36,342 nucleotides of DNA from CAYHHI01 sp964356335 (GCA_964356335.1 CAYHHI010000033.1:1-36342), one strand, 5' to 3'. Positions 8,110 to 16,292 are shown, counted from the first letter of the stretch. Notes: generated by a model not told the origin, from the sequence alone. A program made the numbers and translations.

Positions 8110-8304
8110 ATGAGTCAATGCGGGGGAACCCCAATTGCCGTCGGCAGATTGCCCCACATTGGCCATCGTGGAAGGGCATTGAAAAGTGCAATTGAAAAGT
8201 GCAATGGGCATTGCATTCCGCAACTGCCGCGCAGGGCAAACCCACGCTGGGCCAGGCATCGCAGGTTAACCCATTGTTCGACAGTTGATTGCCGACCCAG
8301 GTAG
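8110..8304 (+). CDS. Small ORF, 64 residues, unknown (possible leader peptide)
   Basis: The frame begins at ATG 8110, five bases after AAGGAGGT (8097-8104), one of the best ribosome binding sites in the window. A sigma70 promoter lies about 90 bases before it. It ends at TAG 8302-8304, 69 bases before the first pilin gene. The product is rich in Arg, Cys and His, has no signal peptide or membrane segment, and resembles no family I know. Its codon use looks unlike the flanking genes, and part of it is built from a 13-bp tandem repeat. It may be a translated leader, a small basic protein, or chance. The initiation signal is the main support; the coding nature is doubtful. Confidence 0.3.
   Translation: MSQCGGTPIAVGRLPHIGHRGRALKSAIEKCNGHCIPQLPRRANPRWARHRRLTHCSTVDCRPR
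8178..8215. repeat. 13-bp tandem repeat followed by a palindrome
   Basis: ATTGAAAAGTGCA occurs twice in tandem (8178-8190 and 8191-8203). It runs into the inverted repeat TGCAATG-GG-CATTGCA (8200-8215). The tandem period of 13 bp is not a multiple of three. The block lies about 110-145 bp upstream of the sigma54-like element at 8324 and contains TGCAA half-sites like those upstream of pilB and pilA. It could be an activator binding site (inference). Confidence 0.5.
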
Positions 8305-8323
8305 ATCACTCGACCCATTTTCG

Positions 8324-8339
8324 TGGCATGAATCATGCG
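8324..8339 (+). promoter_or_regulatory. Weak sigma54-like (-24/-12) element before the minor-pilin operon
   Basis: TGGCATGAATCATGCG keeps the GG and GC dinucleotides of the sigma54 consensus TGGCACG-N4-TTGCW at the correct spacing. It departs at three positions: C to T at 6, T to A at 12, and W to G at 16. Transcription would start near 8350, 24 nt before the first pilin ATG. The same bases also form a near-palindrome, GCATGA-A-TCATGC, so an operator is an alternative reading. Confidence 0.35.
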
Positions 8340-8373
8340 TACAGCATGCGAGTGAAAGGGCAGGGACTAGGTT

Positions 8374-8862
8374 ATGAGAGCACATGCAGGATTCACGATC
8401 ATCGAGGTTCTTACCGCCTTAACTATAATTGGGATTCTTGCCGCCATAGGGATCCCGGCAGTCAAGTCATTTGGCAGGTCTACTGACGTCGTGGCAAGCG
8501 CCAAGCAGGTCGTGGCGGACATGTGGCTTGCAAGGCAGAAGGCGATCGCCACGTCAAACCCGTATTCGGTGCTATTTGAGCCCGACCAGCGTCGCTACTT
8601 TGTCTTCAGCGACGATGGTAACGGCGTTCCAGCCAATGCGGCCAACGGGTCTATCGATTCGGGCGAAGTCATCGCAACCACGAGAAGCCTGAGAAGGCAA
8701 TGTGCCTTCTCGGATGTGGACCTTGACCCCGCCAATGTCGTTATCTTCGTTCCCAAGGGAACCCTCAAGAACGGGACAGGGGGTGGATCGGTGACGATAA
8801 CTGACGAGGGCAAATCAAAAACGGTATTGATAAGGGCCAGTGGGCTCTGCAAGGCGGATTGA
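8374..8862 (+). CDS. GspH/FimT-type minor pilin
   Basis: This is a 162-residue type IV pilin-like protein. A six-residue basic leader (MRAHAG) is followed by the prepilin peptidase site G-F, then TIIEVLTALTIIGILAAIGIP, a class III signal with the conserved E5 and the hydrophobic N-terminal helix. The segment VVADMWLARQKAIATSNP is typical of the GspH/FimT family. Minor pilins of this type prime pilus assembly and sit at the pilus tip with PilV, PilW and PilX homologues, which are the next genes. Start ATG 8374 has only a modest ribosome binding site (AGGG further upstream). It is the first gene of the minor-pilin operon. Processing needs a PilD peptidase, which is not in this window. Confidence 0.85.
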   Translation: MRAHAGFTIIEVLTALTIIGILAAIGIPAVKSFGRSTDVVASAKQVVADMWLARQKAIATSNPYSVLFEPDQRRYFVFSDDGNGVPANAANGSIDSGEVIATTRSLRRQCAFSDVDLDPANVVIFVPKGTLKNGTGGGSVTITDEGKSKTVLIRASGLCKAD

Positions 8863-8865
8863 ACC

Positions 8866-9267
8866 ATGGATAGAATCGTCTACTACAAGAGCGAGCAAGG
8901 TTTCACGCTGATCGAAGTCATGGTGGCTCTGGCAATACTGACAATCGGAATCGTCGGCATCTCTGCAGTCTTCCCCATGGCCATGAGAGACGTCGGAAAA
9001 TCAGGCAGTGTAACAAAGGCAGTCGAGCTCTGCCAGGAAAAGCTGGAGGAGTTTCACACCCTCACCTATGATGCGCCTGAGCTCGACGCCGGTTATACGC
9101 ATGCCGACAGTCTTAATCCAATAGGTGGCGTGTACGATAGAACCTGGGAGGTCCAAGCGGACGAGCCAATCACTGGCTGCAAGCTAATCGAGGTCACTGT
9201 TTCCTGGCAAGCCAGACAAACTCAGAACGTACAGATTTCAACTGTACTCGCGAGTGCCGGAAGGTAG
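8866..9267 (+). CDS. PilV-type minor pilin
   Basis: This 133-residue prepilin has the cleavage site QG-F followed by TLIEVMVALAILTIGIVGISAVF, the standard methylated pilin N-terminus with E5. The central AVELCQEKLEEFHTL is the pattern seen in PilV/GspI-like minor pilins. The C-terminal part forms the short beta-sheet expected of this group and ends in a predicted strand (QNVQISTVLASAG). It starts three bases after the previous stop, with AAGGCGGA upstream. It lies between the GspH- and PilW-type genes, as in many minor-pilin operons. Confidence 0.85.
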   Translation: MDRIVYYKSEQGFTLIEVMVALAILTIGIVGISAVFPMAMRDVGKSGSVTKAVELCQEKLEEFHTLTYDAPELDAGYTHADSLNPIGGVYDRTWEVQADEPITGCKLIEVTVSWQARQTQNVQISTVLASAGR

Positions 9268-9273
9268 ACTGGC

Positions 9274-10149
9274 ATGAAACTGATAACGCGCGTCACTGGT
9301 TTCGGGGCGGCAGGCAGCGAGCGAGGTTTTACTCTTATCGAGCTCATGGTTGCCAGCGTGGTTTTCGTTGTGGCCGTGGGCGTGTTGCTTTCGTTCCTCC
9401 GCAGGGATGAAAAGGCACGCGAGATTTCCTCCCATGTCATAGAGTCCAGGCAGAACGCAAGGGCTGCACTTGACTTCATCGTGTCGGAAATCAGGATGGC
9501 AGGGAGCGGAGTTTCCAGACCTGTCGTGACCTCAGATGGTGGCACGGGCACGCTCATATTGTACCCTGTCACGCCTGACAGCATCAATGGAAGACGCGAG
9601 AAACTGACCTTGATTGAGAAGACCAGTGATATCGAGACCACTCTGAGGACTCAGATGTCCACTGCGAGTACCCTAATAAGCGCCAACAACGTTGGCGGCT
9701 TCAGCGAGGGCGATCTTGTTGTGGTGACCGACGGATCATCTGCGGACCTATTCGAGGTCACTCAAGTCGATGCAGGCGCAAAGACCCTCCAGCACAGCGC
9801 CAGCTCTCCCTACAACCAGCCGGCCGGCCATGTGCCATGGCCTGGGGGTGGCTACAGGCAAGGCAGCAGTGTAATCAAGGTGGATGTCATAACCTACTAT
9901 GTTGATCGCACCGATACGACCTGCGCAACAATCATGAGAAAGGTCGGCACCGGAGATGCAAGAGTCATAAGTGAATTCGTGAATGCAATGGAACTCCAAT
10001 ATGAACTGCAGGATCATACAGTCGTTGAGGCTCCTCCTGATCCTATGCTGATCAGGAGGGTGATTGTGACAATCGAGGCCAGGTCAGACGAAGCCTCACG
10101 ACCGCACTTGACAAGGCTGGTCTCAGCAGCTAGACCGAGGTGTCTGTGA
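9274..10149 (+). CDS. PilW-type minor pilin
   Basis: This 291-residue prepilin has a slightly long leader of about 18 residues. The cleavage site RG-F is followed by TLIELMVASVVFVVAVGVLLSFL. The segment SRQNARAALDFIVSEIRMAGSG is diagnostic of PilW-like proteins (Q-N-A-R-x-A-L-D-x-x-x-x-E-I-R-x-A-G). The remaining 200 residues form the globular part. GGAAGGT lies nine bases before ATG 9274. It is positioned third in the minor-pilin operon, which matches PilW in other species. Confidence 0.88.
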   Translation: MKLITRVTGFGAAGSERGFTLIELMVASVVFVVAVGVLLSFLRRDEKAREISSHVIESRQNARAALDFIVSEIRMAGSGVSRPVVTSDGGTGTLILYPVTPDSINGRREKLTLIEKTSDIETTLRTQMSTASTLISANNVGGFSEGDLVVVTDGSSADLFEVTQVDAGAKTLQHSASSPYNQPAGHVPWPGGGYRQGSSVIKVDVITYYVDRTDTTCATIMRKVGTGDARVISEFVNAMELQYELQDHTVVEAPPDPMLIRRVIVTIEARSDEASRPHLTRLVSAARPRCL

Positions 10150-10150
10150 T

Positions 10151-11788
10151 ATGATTAGCAACTACCTTAAGAATGAATCCGGTGTGGCGCTTCTGATCGC
10201 GATCGCGTTGGCGTTGGTGATCTCCGGCTTGGCCCTTGCCATCGTGACAGTGTCCGTCACCGAAAAGGGAATCACCCAAAATGACAGGGCGGCGACCCAA
10301 TCTCTGTACAAGGCCGATGCGGCGATCGAAGTTGCGAAGCAACAGATGGCCTCATTCAGCAAGGCAAAGATGGACAGCCTGAGAAGCGCCTGGCCCGGAA
10401 CGGGACCCATCATCGTGCAGCCGACAACTTTCTTCCCCGGTACAGGGTTGACCTACAACGACGACGACTTGAATCTAAACGTCACCACGACCTTCACGTT
10501 CGCCGACAGCGCGCTGAGGTCCACGAGCCAGACCTTCAATTTCCACTATAGGTCGATCGCTCAGGGGACGGGGATTCTGAACAGCGAGAAGAATTTGGTT
10601 TCCGAGGGTATTCTAAGGTTGAGCGCTTCCAGGGGCTCGTTCGCGGATTATCTGATCTTCACCAATATCCACACTACGCCGAGTGGGAGCGCCATCTGGT
10701 TCTACACCAGCGGGCACTTCGACGGCCGGGTGCACAGCAATGGCAAATTGCGCTTTGCCCAGTTCCCGACCTTTGAGGATCTTGTGACCTGTGTGCCTCA
10801 GAAGGCCTTCTACTATAACAACGGAAATCCAAGGGAACTGGATGCGGACAAGAACGGCAAGATTGACGTGCCCAACTTCTATGGCGGCTTCACCCGAAAC
10901 AGCCCGAGCGTGGATCTTCCGCCGAACTCCTTCAGCCAGGAAAGAGCCGCACTGGGACTTGATGCCACTAACACAAACCCCGTGCCTACCGCCACCAAGA
11001 AGATTGCACTCGGACTTGACCCCGCCAATCCGGCCCCGATACCAAATGGCATATACGTACCCAACAACGGCACGGCTATTACCGGTGGGGTATACGTCGT
11101 GGGGAACACGAGCAACTTCAGGCTCTCCATCGACCAGTATGGCCTGCAGAACTACGAGCTGACCGATCAGGGTGGGGTGACCAAGCGTATAGTCCTCGAC
11201 AAGGTCCATTCCCGGACAAAGATCTATGTGGGCACCGATTCAACGACATACGTGGGTCTGCCCAGAGGAATGGCGTATGTGACTGGCAGTGTTACCAATT
11301 TCGGCGGTATGACTAGAGTCGGGGGCGCCCCACGGGCTTCTCTGGAGGAAGACACCCAGCTGACCGTGACTGCTGTCGGCGACATAACGATAGATAGAGA
11401 CCTGGTCTACGAGGAATACACCGGCTCAGACTGCGTTCTCGGGATCTATTCCTCGGGCGGCGATGTGCGGATAACGACTGCAGCACCCAACGAAATTGCT
11501 ATAGACGCGTTTGTCATAGCAACCGGTCCCGAGGCGGACAAGAAGGGTGCCTTCAGGGTCGACAGCTACGACAGCGGAAGGTACCGGGGTCAGGCTCACT
11601 TAAGGGGTGGGGCCGTACAACGCTACTACGGAGCCTTCGGCACGTTTGACAACTATGGAAACCAGACCGGCTATGGCCGGGACTTCAGATATGACCGAAG
11701 AGGCATGCAACCGCCTTACTATCCGCTTACAAGTGTGTTCAAGGTGGACAGTCCGGTTCCTCATCCCACATCGTGGAGGGAAGTATGA
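10151..11788 (+). CDS. PilX-like pilus assembly protein with DUF4900-type domain
   Basis: This 545-residue protein begins with MISNYLKNESG-VALLIAIALALVISGLALAIV, a PilX_N-type signal in which residue +1 is Val rather than Phe and the usual E5 is absent. The large C-terminal region contains YLIFTNIHTTPSG, GHFDGRVHSNGKLRF and later beta-rich repeats ending near residue 490. This matches the DUF4900 domain found in PilX-like proteins of deltaproteobacteria and candidate phyla. At 545 residues it is far longer than enterobacterial or neisserial PilX (about 150-200), so it may form a surface or tip structure. GAGGTG precedes ATG 10151. It is followed by a 4-base overlap with a small membrane protein gene. 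Confidence 0.8.
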   Translation: MISNYLKNESGVALLIAIALALVISGLALAIVTVSVTEKGITQNDRAATQSLYKADAAIEVAKQQMASFSKAKMDSLRSAWPGTGPIIVQPTTFFPGTGLTYNDDDLNLNVTTTFTFADSALRSTSQTFNFHYRSIAQGTGILNSEKNLVSEGILRLSASRGSFADYLIFTNIHTTPSGSAIWFYTSGHFDGRVHSNGKLRFAQFPTFEDLVTCVPQKAFYYNNGNPRELDADKNGKIDVPNFYGGFTRNSPSVDLPPNSFSQERAALGLDATNTNPVPTATKKIALGLDPANPAPIPNGIYVPNNGTAITGGVYVVGNTSNFRLSIDQYGLQNYELTDQGGVTKRIVLDKVHSRTKIYVGTDSTTYVGLPRGMAYVTGSVTNFGGMTRVGGAPRASLEEDTQLTVTAVGDITIDRDLVYEEYTGSDCVLGIYSSGGDVRITTAAPNEIAIDAFVIATGPEADKKGAFRVDSYDSGRYRGQAHLRGGAVQRYYGAFGTFDNYGNQTGYGRDFRYDRRGMQPPYYPLTSVFKVDSPVPHPTSWREV

Positions 11789-12018
11789 AAGGAGACAACG
11801 CGGCCAAGGGCTACGTGATCCTGGGCATATTGATTATCTCGGTTTGTCTGTTGATATCATCGGTCGCAAAGAACGCGTTGAAAGGCAAGATCACTCCTCC
11901 TTCTGCTGCAGCCGTAAGCGATACAGTATCAGTAACTGATACCATACCCGCAGTAGATTCCACAGGGGAACCTGAGGAGCAGCCTGAGCAGAGCCCGATC
12001 TGGGGCGGGGCAATGTAG
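11785..12018 (+). CDS. Small single-span membrane protein, 77 residues, unknown
   Basis: ATG 11785 overlaps the previous stop as ATGA and has GGAGGGA immediately upstream; a longer start at 11773 is less likely. The product has a short charged N-terminus, one membrane segment (about residues 9-27, YVILGILIISVCLLISSV), and a Ser/Thr/Pro/Glu-rich tail ending in PIWGGAM. It has no Cys in a lipobox position and no pilin cleavage site. It resembles no family I recognise. Its tight coupling to the PilX-like gene and the operon terminator directly after it suggest a pilus-linked role, possibly as a small inner-membrane partner (inference). Confidence 0.6.
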   Translation: MKGDNAAKGYVILGILIISVCLLISSVAKNALKGKITPPSAAAVSDTVSVTDTIPAVDSTGEPEEQPEQSPIWGGAM

Positions 12019-12069
12019 GCTGCTCTCGTTGGTCATCATGTTCCCCGTCACACCCCAGATCAATTTTTC
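11997..12069 (+). terminator. Rho-independent terminator of the minor-pilin operon
   Basis: GATCTGGGG (11997-12005) pairs perfectly with CCCCAGATC (12053-12061). An inner GGGG/CCCC stem (12007-12010 with 12043-12046) and an ATG/CAT pairing extend it. AATTTTTCT follows directly. The 5' arm lies inside the last codons of the small membrane protein gene, so the terminator overlaps the coding end. The loop is large, about 30 nt. Confidence 0.65.
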
Positions 12070-12720
12070 TCTGCCTCTCATATGCGTCTATGCGTCAGAC
12101 TCTTGCCGCAGATTCATGAGGCCGCCCCCACGATCAGTCCGCAGCGAGCGTGCCCTTCCCCCAAAGAGACAGCCCAGCAGCTGCCATCAGGAGTCGCCCC
12201 GAGTCGTCTACGAACCCACAGGGACTATGTGCAGGATCCGCCAGTCAAGGACAGAACGGTCGAACTCGTGCTGTTGAATGCCGATCGGGGATGAGGTGAT
12301 GTCGCGGACGGGCTTGAGTCAGTCAGCCGCCCCGGCGCTACGGCGCCGGCAGGACGTTCCGTCGCCACGCAGGACGACCCAGCTGCATGTACTCGATCAC
12401 GGGGCCGGCTTCGAGGCGATCAAATCAGGGAGCAAGTTCCGACTGAAGCCACCGGGTGAAGGGCTTACCTCACCATGGATGGCAATTCATTCGAACAGAG
12501 AGGCCGGGGAAGACGCTCCTGGCGAAGAGGCCCGCATGCAGCCAAGGAACCAGGTGCTAAGTGACCGGTGCTCCTACTGAATCTTTCAGTCTTGCGCCAG
12601 GTGCCCTGCACGGTCTCGCCGAATGGCCCGACCGTATACGCGATACTGCCTGGGCCCTTGGTCGCGTTCTCAGGCGAAGCTGGCTCCGGGGAGGCTCAGG
12701 GTTCGATGTCTTGCCAACCG
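12070..12720. other. Intergenic region with no recognisable gene between convergent operons
   Basis: About 650 bp separate the minor-pilin operon from the end of the pilM-Q operon. Only short frames of up to 100 codons occur, without conserved motifs or good ribosome binding sites. A strong hairpin is present at 12332-12349: CCGGCGC-TACG-GCGCCGG, a 7-bp stem closed by a cUACGg tetraloop. A smaller one is ACTGAA-TCT-TTCAGT at 12576-12590. Neither has a T-tract. I see no terminator for the minus-strand operon and no insertion-sequence ends. It may be a decayed gene or a structured noncoding region. Confidence 0.4.
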
Positions 12721-13464
12721 TCATTTCACGTGCCAGAGCTCGCTCGCCCCTATGAAGAAGGATATGTCCTCATCCTCACCGTACCTGATCTCCCCACTCA
12801 GGTTACCGGTGCCGCCAAGGCTTAAATCAATGCCAAGGATGAGCTCCGGAATCCCATCCTCTCTGAAGTCGTGGGCCGGCTGATGAGCCTGTCCGCATTC
12901 AAGGGAATAGACATCCTGCTTGACGCTCCCGAAAACATTGGTCAGGCCAAAACCCGCGTAAGGAGCAAATGCCTCCCGCTGCCAGACCCCAAAGAAGCTA
13001 AGCTGGACCTCGTTCCACTTGTAGTGCCGGGTCGCCTCGTAGGAACAGCCTTCGCTAACCCCCGAGAAAGTACCGTTATTCGAGAAGGAAAGCATCTGGA
13101 CATCTACATACGTGGCGATCTTAGGCTTCTCGGTCCGCGCGACCATGCATCGCGCGCCGCCACCCCAGGTCATCGCCCGCTTGCCCCTAAAATCCCGTGC
13201 ATCGGCCACAGCCACCCTGAGGTCGCTTGCACCGAGCTTGCCATAGAAATCGAGCCTGTCGGTTGCACCCCAGATCACCTTACCCAACCAGCGCTTTGAG
13301 GTCGTCTGATCCTTATCAACGGTCTTCACCTGGTTTTCGATCTCAAACGTGAAGCCGATGTTCTCCTTGCCCACATTGGAGGCGGGATTTGCCGTGCTGC
13401 CCGCCAAGGCAAGCGAAGGAAGAACGAGACCCACAGCCAGACTCACTAAGATGATGTATTTCAT
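12721..13464 (-). CDS. Predicted outer-membrane beta-barrel protein
   Basis: This 247-residue protein has a clear signal peptide (MKYIILVSLAVGLVLPSLALA, cleavage after ALA about residue 21). The mature part is rich in alternating amphipathic strands, such as KVIWGATDRLDFYGKLGASDLRV and VQLSFFGVWQREAFAPYAGFGLTNVFG. The C-terminal strand ends in WHVK rather than the usual Phe, so the barrel call is not certain. Three internal cysteines are unusual for a barrel. AGGAGAG precedes ATG 13464. It is the last gene after pilQ and the Ig-like lipoprotein, 29 bp behind the latter. It could help anchor or complement the PilQ secretin (inference). No named family was recognised. Confidence 0.6.
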   Translation of the reverse strand: MKYIILVSLAVGLVLPSLALAGSTANPASNVGKENIGFTFEIENQVKTVDKDQTTSKRWLGKVIWGATDRLDFYGKLGASDLRVAVADARDFRGKRAMTWGGGARCMVARTEKPKIATYVDVQMLSFSNNGTFSGVSEGCSYEATRHYKWNEVQLSFFGVWQREAFAPYAGFGLTNVFGSVKQDVYSLECGQAHQPAHDFREDGIPELILGIDLSLGGTGNLSGEIRYGEDEDISFFIGASELWHVK

Positions 13465-13493
13465 ATTCTCTCCTACCCCCTATGGCTATTCAG

Positions 13494-16292
13494 CTACAAT
13501 ACAAGTACTTCAATATCCGCCGTGACATCGGTCATGAAAACGCTCACTTTGACCTGGATCTTACCTATCTCGGTTCCGGGTGGGATCGTGAGCGTGGTCA
13601 TGCATGACCCATTATCGTCCGTTGTCGCAAAGTAGGCCGAGAGCGTTCCGGAACCCTCGATTGAAAAGGCGATGGTCGCTCCTCCGATAGGAAGAGCACA
13701 ATCGTCTGAGAGCGAGACGAGAATCGAAACCTCACCACCCGTGGAGCCCTTTACCGTTCCCGGTACCGGCCCCGCATTCAGCCTGACCGGTGTCACTATC
13801 GGCAAAACTGTCGGGAAGGAGCTTTCGCGATCACCACAGCGGGCAATGATCGATACGGGTTCTGTCATCGAAGATGTCGGGAACCTGAGGCAAGCGCGGG
13901 TCACGCCCTTGTCGGGGCGCCCGCCGAATTCCGTACATGGGTAACCATTACCCGTCACGGTCTCGGGATCAATCAGACCAACGTCGGATCTGTCGAGGGT
14001 GAAATACACCACTGTGCCATTCTCAACCGGGTTGTTGAACTTGTCACGCACCAGAGCACCGACGGCAAGCGTGTATATGCAGTCCGGGCCAACCACAACC
14101 TTTCCGGTGGTTACAAAGATGGAATCCGGAAGACCGGAAGAGATTCCGACCTTGGCTGCTGTCGCAACAGTCCCCCCAGCCGATATCGTCATGAGCACTG
14201 TGCCGGGCTTCGTACCGGAGTTGATGGTCACAGACGCCATGCCTCCTGCAGTCTCCTTCGTCACCGGGCCATAGCCGTACGCCGGGTCATCCAGGTATTC
14301 ACCGCCTCCAGGGCCGTACTGGATCTCGAACACAACCTCCGTCCCTTCGTCGACGGGGTTCATATAGGAATCATAAACGTGCGCCGTGATTACGGCCTGG
14401 TCGCGATCCTGACCGCCAGAGACAGATATCCAGCCCGTATCAGGATCGGCGATCACGGCACCAGGCATCTGGGCGAGTACCACAATCCCCGCGTCAGCCG
14501 AAACCAGCTCACACTGAGCCCTCACCCTCGCAACCCCACCACCGGTCGGCGTGAAGCGCGCGGTAGCAAGGCCTCCTGAGGTTAGCGCGCTGGGACTCAC
14601 CAGCCCGTTGCCCGCGACAACGGAGAACGTCACAAGGGTTCCATCCTCAACGTGGTTGCCGTAAGCATCGGTCACTTCCGCAACAACGGTTGAGAAGGAA
14701 GTCCCGCCGCCCGCAACGGTATCGGGCAGAGCATGTATGAGAATCTGGGCGGGCACATCGGGAGTGAACATTACCAGTGTCGTCTGCGATGAATTGCCGC
14801 ATGTCGCTCGTATAGTGACCGCATCGTCGGCCACTCCATTCGGGCGGAGCGTCGCAGAAGCGATCCCAGAAGTGGTGATCGCAGATGGCGTCAACGATCC
14901 CTGGCTGGTCTGGAGCTTGACCACAGTGCTATCGGGCACCGGCATTCCATTGCCAAATGAGACATATGCAACTATGCTTACAACATTCAAGGGTTTGGCC
15001 TTGACCGACATCGGCAGAGCCTTGAGAGCCAGAACCGGGTTCTCAAAACTCACCTGGACCGCATCGCTGTAAACGCCCTTGAACGAAGCGACCACCTGAG
15101 CGATCGCCGGCTGAGAGCTGCTGGCCAGAAGCGCAGCGGCCCTTCCGCGGGAATCTGTGCTGACACTCCTGGTGATCACACCATGACTGGTCGAGAAATC
15201 TATGATGACCCCGCCAACGGGGTTGTTGTCTTCGGTCAGAAGAGTCGCCACCACATACTGAGAAGAGACACCATCGGCAACCATTGTGGCCTGCGTGGCT
15301 CTTAGGAAAAGCGCCAGGCTGCCCAGCACGACATCGGTCGAACCCGATAGGCCTCCGTAGGAGGCTGTGACGTCGGCAACACCGGCTGTAGTTGAGCTCA
15401 GAAGAGGAGCCTCTGCAAAACCGTTCTGGTCACTGATCACTGAAACTCCGATCACACCGAGCGAAGCCCTGAATTCCACTTCCACTCCGGCAACGGGAAC
15501 ATTCGATGTGGTTTCCTTCACCTGCGCCTTTATGAGCGACGTGGATATGCCGTCAGCAGGTATCTTTGTCGGATCTGCGGAGACCGAGATCGACACCCCT
15601 CTCATCGTGACCAGTGCAATCTCGGTACTGCGAATACCGGCATGCGTTATCACCGCAGTGATGTTTGCGGTCACGTCAGTCTGGCTGGCCACACTGACAA
15701 GCGTGGCGCTTGCATAACCATTGGCGTCGGTCTTCGGTGAGGCCTCGGCTATTGAGCCCTTATCTGTTGAAAACGACACTAGTGCATTTGGTATCGGCGC
15801 ACCGTCTGCGTCCACAAGTGTCACAGACAGGATCGCTGTCGATATGCCGTCTGCTAGAATACTCTGGGGGTCAACCGAAAGCGCACCCTGACCCACCTGA
15901 ACGGTAACAGGCTTGGAGGCAGCACTAACAGCTCCCACCGTTATGGTGGCAACACCTTCGCTCGAAGGCGCCGTGTACGTAGCCCTAACACCACCGTTCA
16001 CATCGGTTGTGTCCCGGACCGGGTCGATGCTGCCGAAACCCGCCTCAACTGTAAAGGTGACCTCAAGGTCGCTCACAGGATCGCCGTGACGATCCAAGAG
16101 GGTGGCCTCGATTGCTGCCTGCTCACCGGGCTCGACCCTTGCAGGAGTCGCAGCCAAGTTCTCGAGCACATACGGGGGCAGCTCCATACCAATCTCAGGG
16201 TTTATGGGACCTTCCTTCTCCGCGCACTGCACCGAGAGCAGTGTCCCCATGACAATAGCCAGGGCCAGCAACTCTCTCTTAGTTCGGTTCAT
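13494..16292 (-). CDS. Large Ig-like (Big_1/invasin-type) repeat lipoprotein
   Basis: This 932-residue exported protein starts MNRTKRELLALAIVMGTLLSVQC and continues AEKEGPINPE. It has a signal peptide with a cysteine at residue 23 in a lipobox-like position (VQC, atypical at -1). The rest is about nine tandem domains of about 95 residues. Each starts with a segment like SILADGISTAILSVTLVDADG, continues with a V-x-F-S/T-x-x-x-G-x-I turn, and ends with a G-x-A-x-A/V strand. This matches bacterial Ig-like domain group 1, found in invasin/intimin passengers. The ATG at 16292 is chosen over an upstream TTG at 16307. The gene follows pilQ by 37 bp in the same operon. Adhesion or periplasmic bracing of the pilus are both possible; neither is shown. 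No barrel or peptidoglycan-binding domain is visible. Confidence 0.85.
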   Translation of the reverse strand: MNRTKRELLALAIVMGTLLSVQCAEKEGPINPEIGMELPPYVLENLAATPARVEPGEQAAIEATLLDRHGDPVSDLEVTFTVEAGFGSIDPVRDTTDVNGGVRATYTAPSSEGVATITVGAVSAASKPVTVQVGQGALSVDPQSILADGISTAILSVTLVDADGAPIPNALVSFSTDKGSIAEASPKTDANGYASATLVSVASQTDVTANITAVITHAGIRSTEIALVTMRGVSISVSADPTKIPADGISTSLIKAQVKETTSNVPVAGVEVEFRASLGVIGVSVISDQNGFAEAPLLSSTTAGVADVTASYGGLSGSTDVVLGSLALFLRATQATMVADGVSSQYVVATLLTEDNNPVGGVIIDFSTSHGVITRSVSTDSRGRAAALLASSSQPAIAQVVASFKGVYSDAVQVSFENPVLALKALPMSVKAKPLNVVSIVAYVSFGNGMPVPDSTVVKLQTSQGSLTPSAITTSGIASATLRPNGVADDAVTIRATCGNSSQTTLVMFTPDVPAQILIHALPDTVAGGGTSFSTVVAEVTDAYGNHVEDGTLVTFSVVAGNGLVSPSALTSGGLATARFTPTGGGVARVRAQCELVSADAGIVVLAQMPGAVIADPDTGWISVSGGQDRDQAVITAHVYDSYMNPVDEGTEVVFEIQYGPGGGEYLDDPAYGYGPVTKETAGGMASVTINSGTKPGTVLMTISAGGTVATAAKVGISSGLPDSIFVTTGKVVVGPDCIYTLAVGALVRDKFNNPVENGTVVYFTLDRSDVGLIDPETVTGNGYPCTEFGGRPDKGVTRACLRFPTSSMTEPVSIIARCGDRESSFPTVLPIVTPVRLNAGPVPGTVKGSTGGEVSILVSLSDDCALPIGGATIAFSIEGSGTLSAYFATTDDNGSCMTTLTIPPGTEIGKIQVKVSVFMTDVTADIEVLVL

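Larger units (their letters stand above)
7821..8373. other. Divergent intergenic region between rsmD and the minor-pilin operon
   Basis: This roughly 550-bp stretch has no long conserved gene. It holds the rsmD promoter (minus), a plus-strand sigma70 promoter at 7986-8014, a 64-codon ORF with a strong ribosome binding site (8110-8304), a 13-bp tandem repeat and a palindrome (8178-8215), and a sigma54-like element (8324-8339). Segment 8216-8323 outside the small ORF shows no other feature I can support. Confidence 0.6.

Noticed and set aside
8229..8300. GCAGGGCAAACC and nearby GGTTAACC recall the start of a GEMM cyclic di-GMP riboswitch, attractive ahead of pilin genes.
   Set aside because: The second conserved block (GGNACGCAAAGCC) and the tetraloop-closed P2 stem are absent, and I could not fold the rest into the family structure. 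A covariance-model search would decide it.
12278..12580. A 100-codon plus-strand frame in the 12.1-12.7 kb gap.
   Set aside because: No well-spaced ribosome binding site, no recognisable motif, Arg/Pro-rich composition typical of spurious GC-rich frames. Not annotated as a gene.
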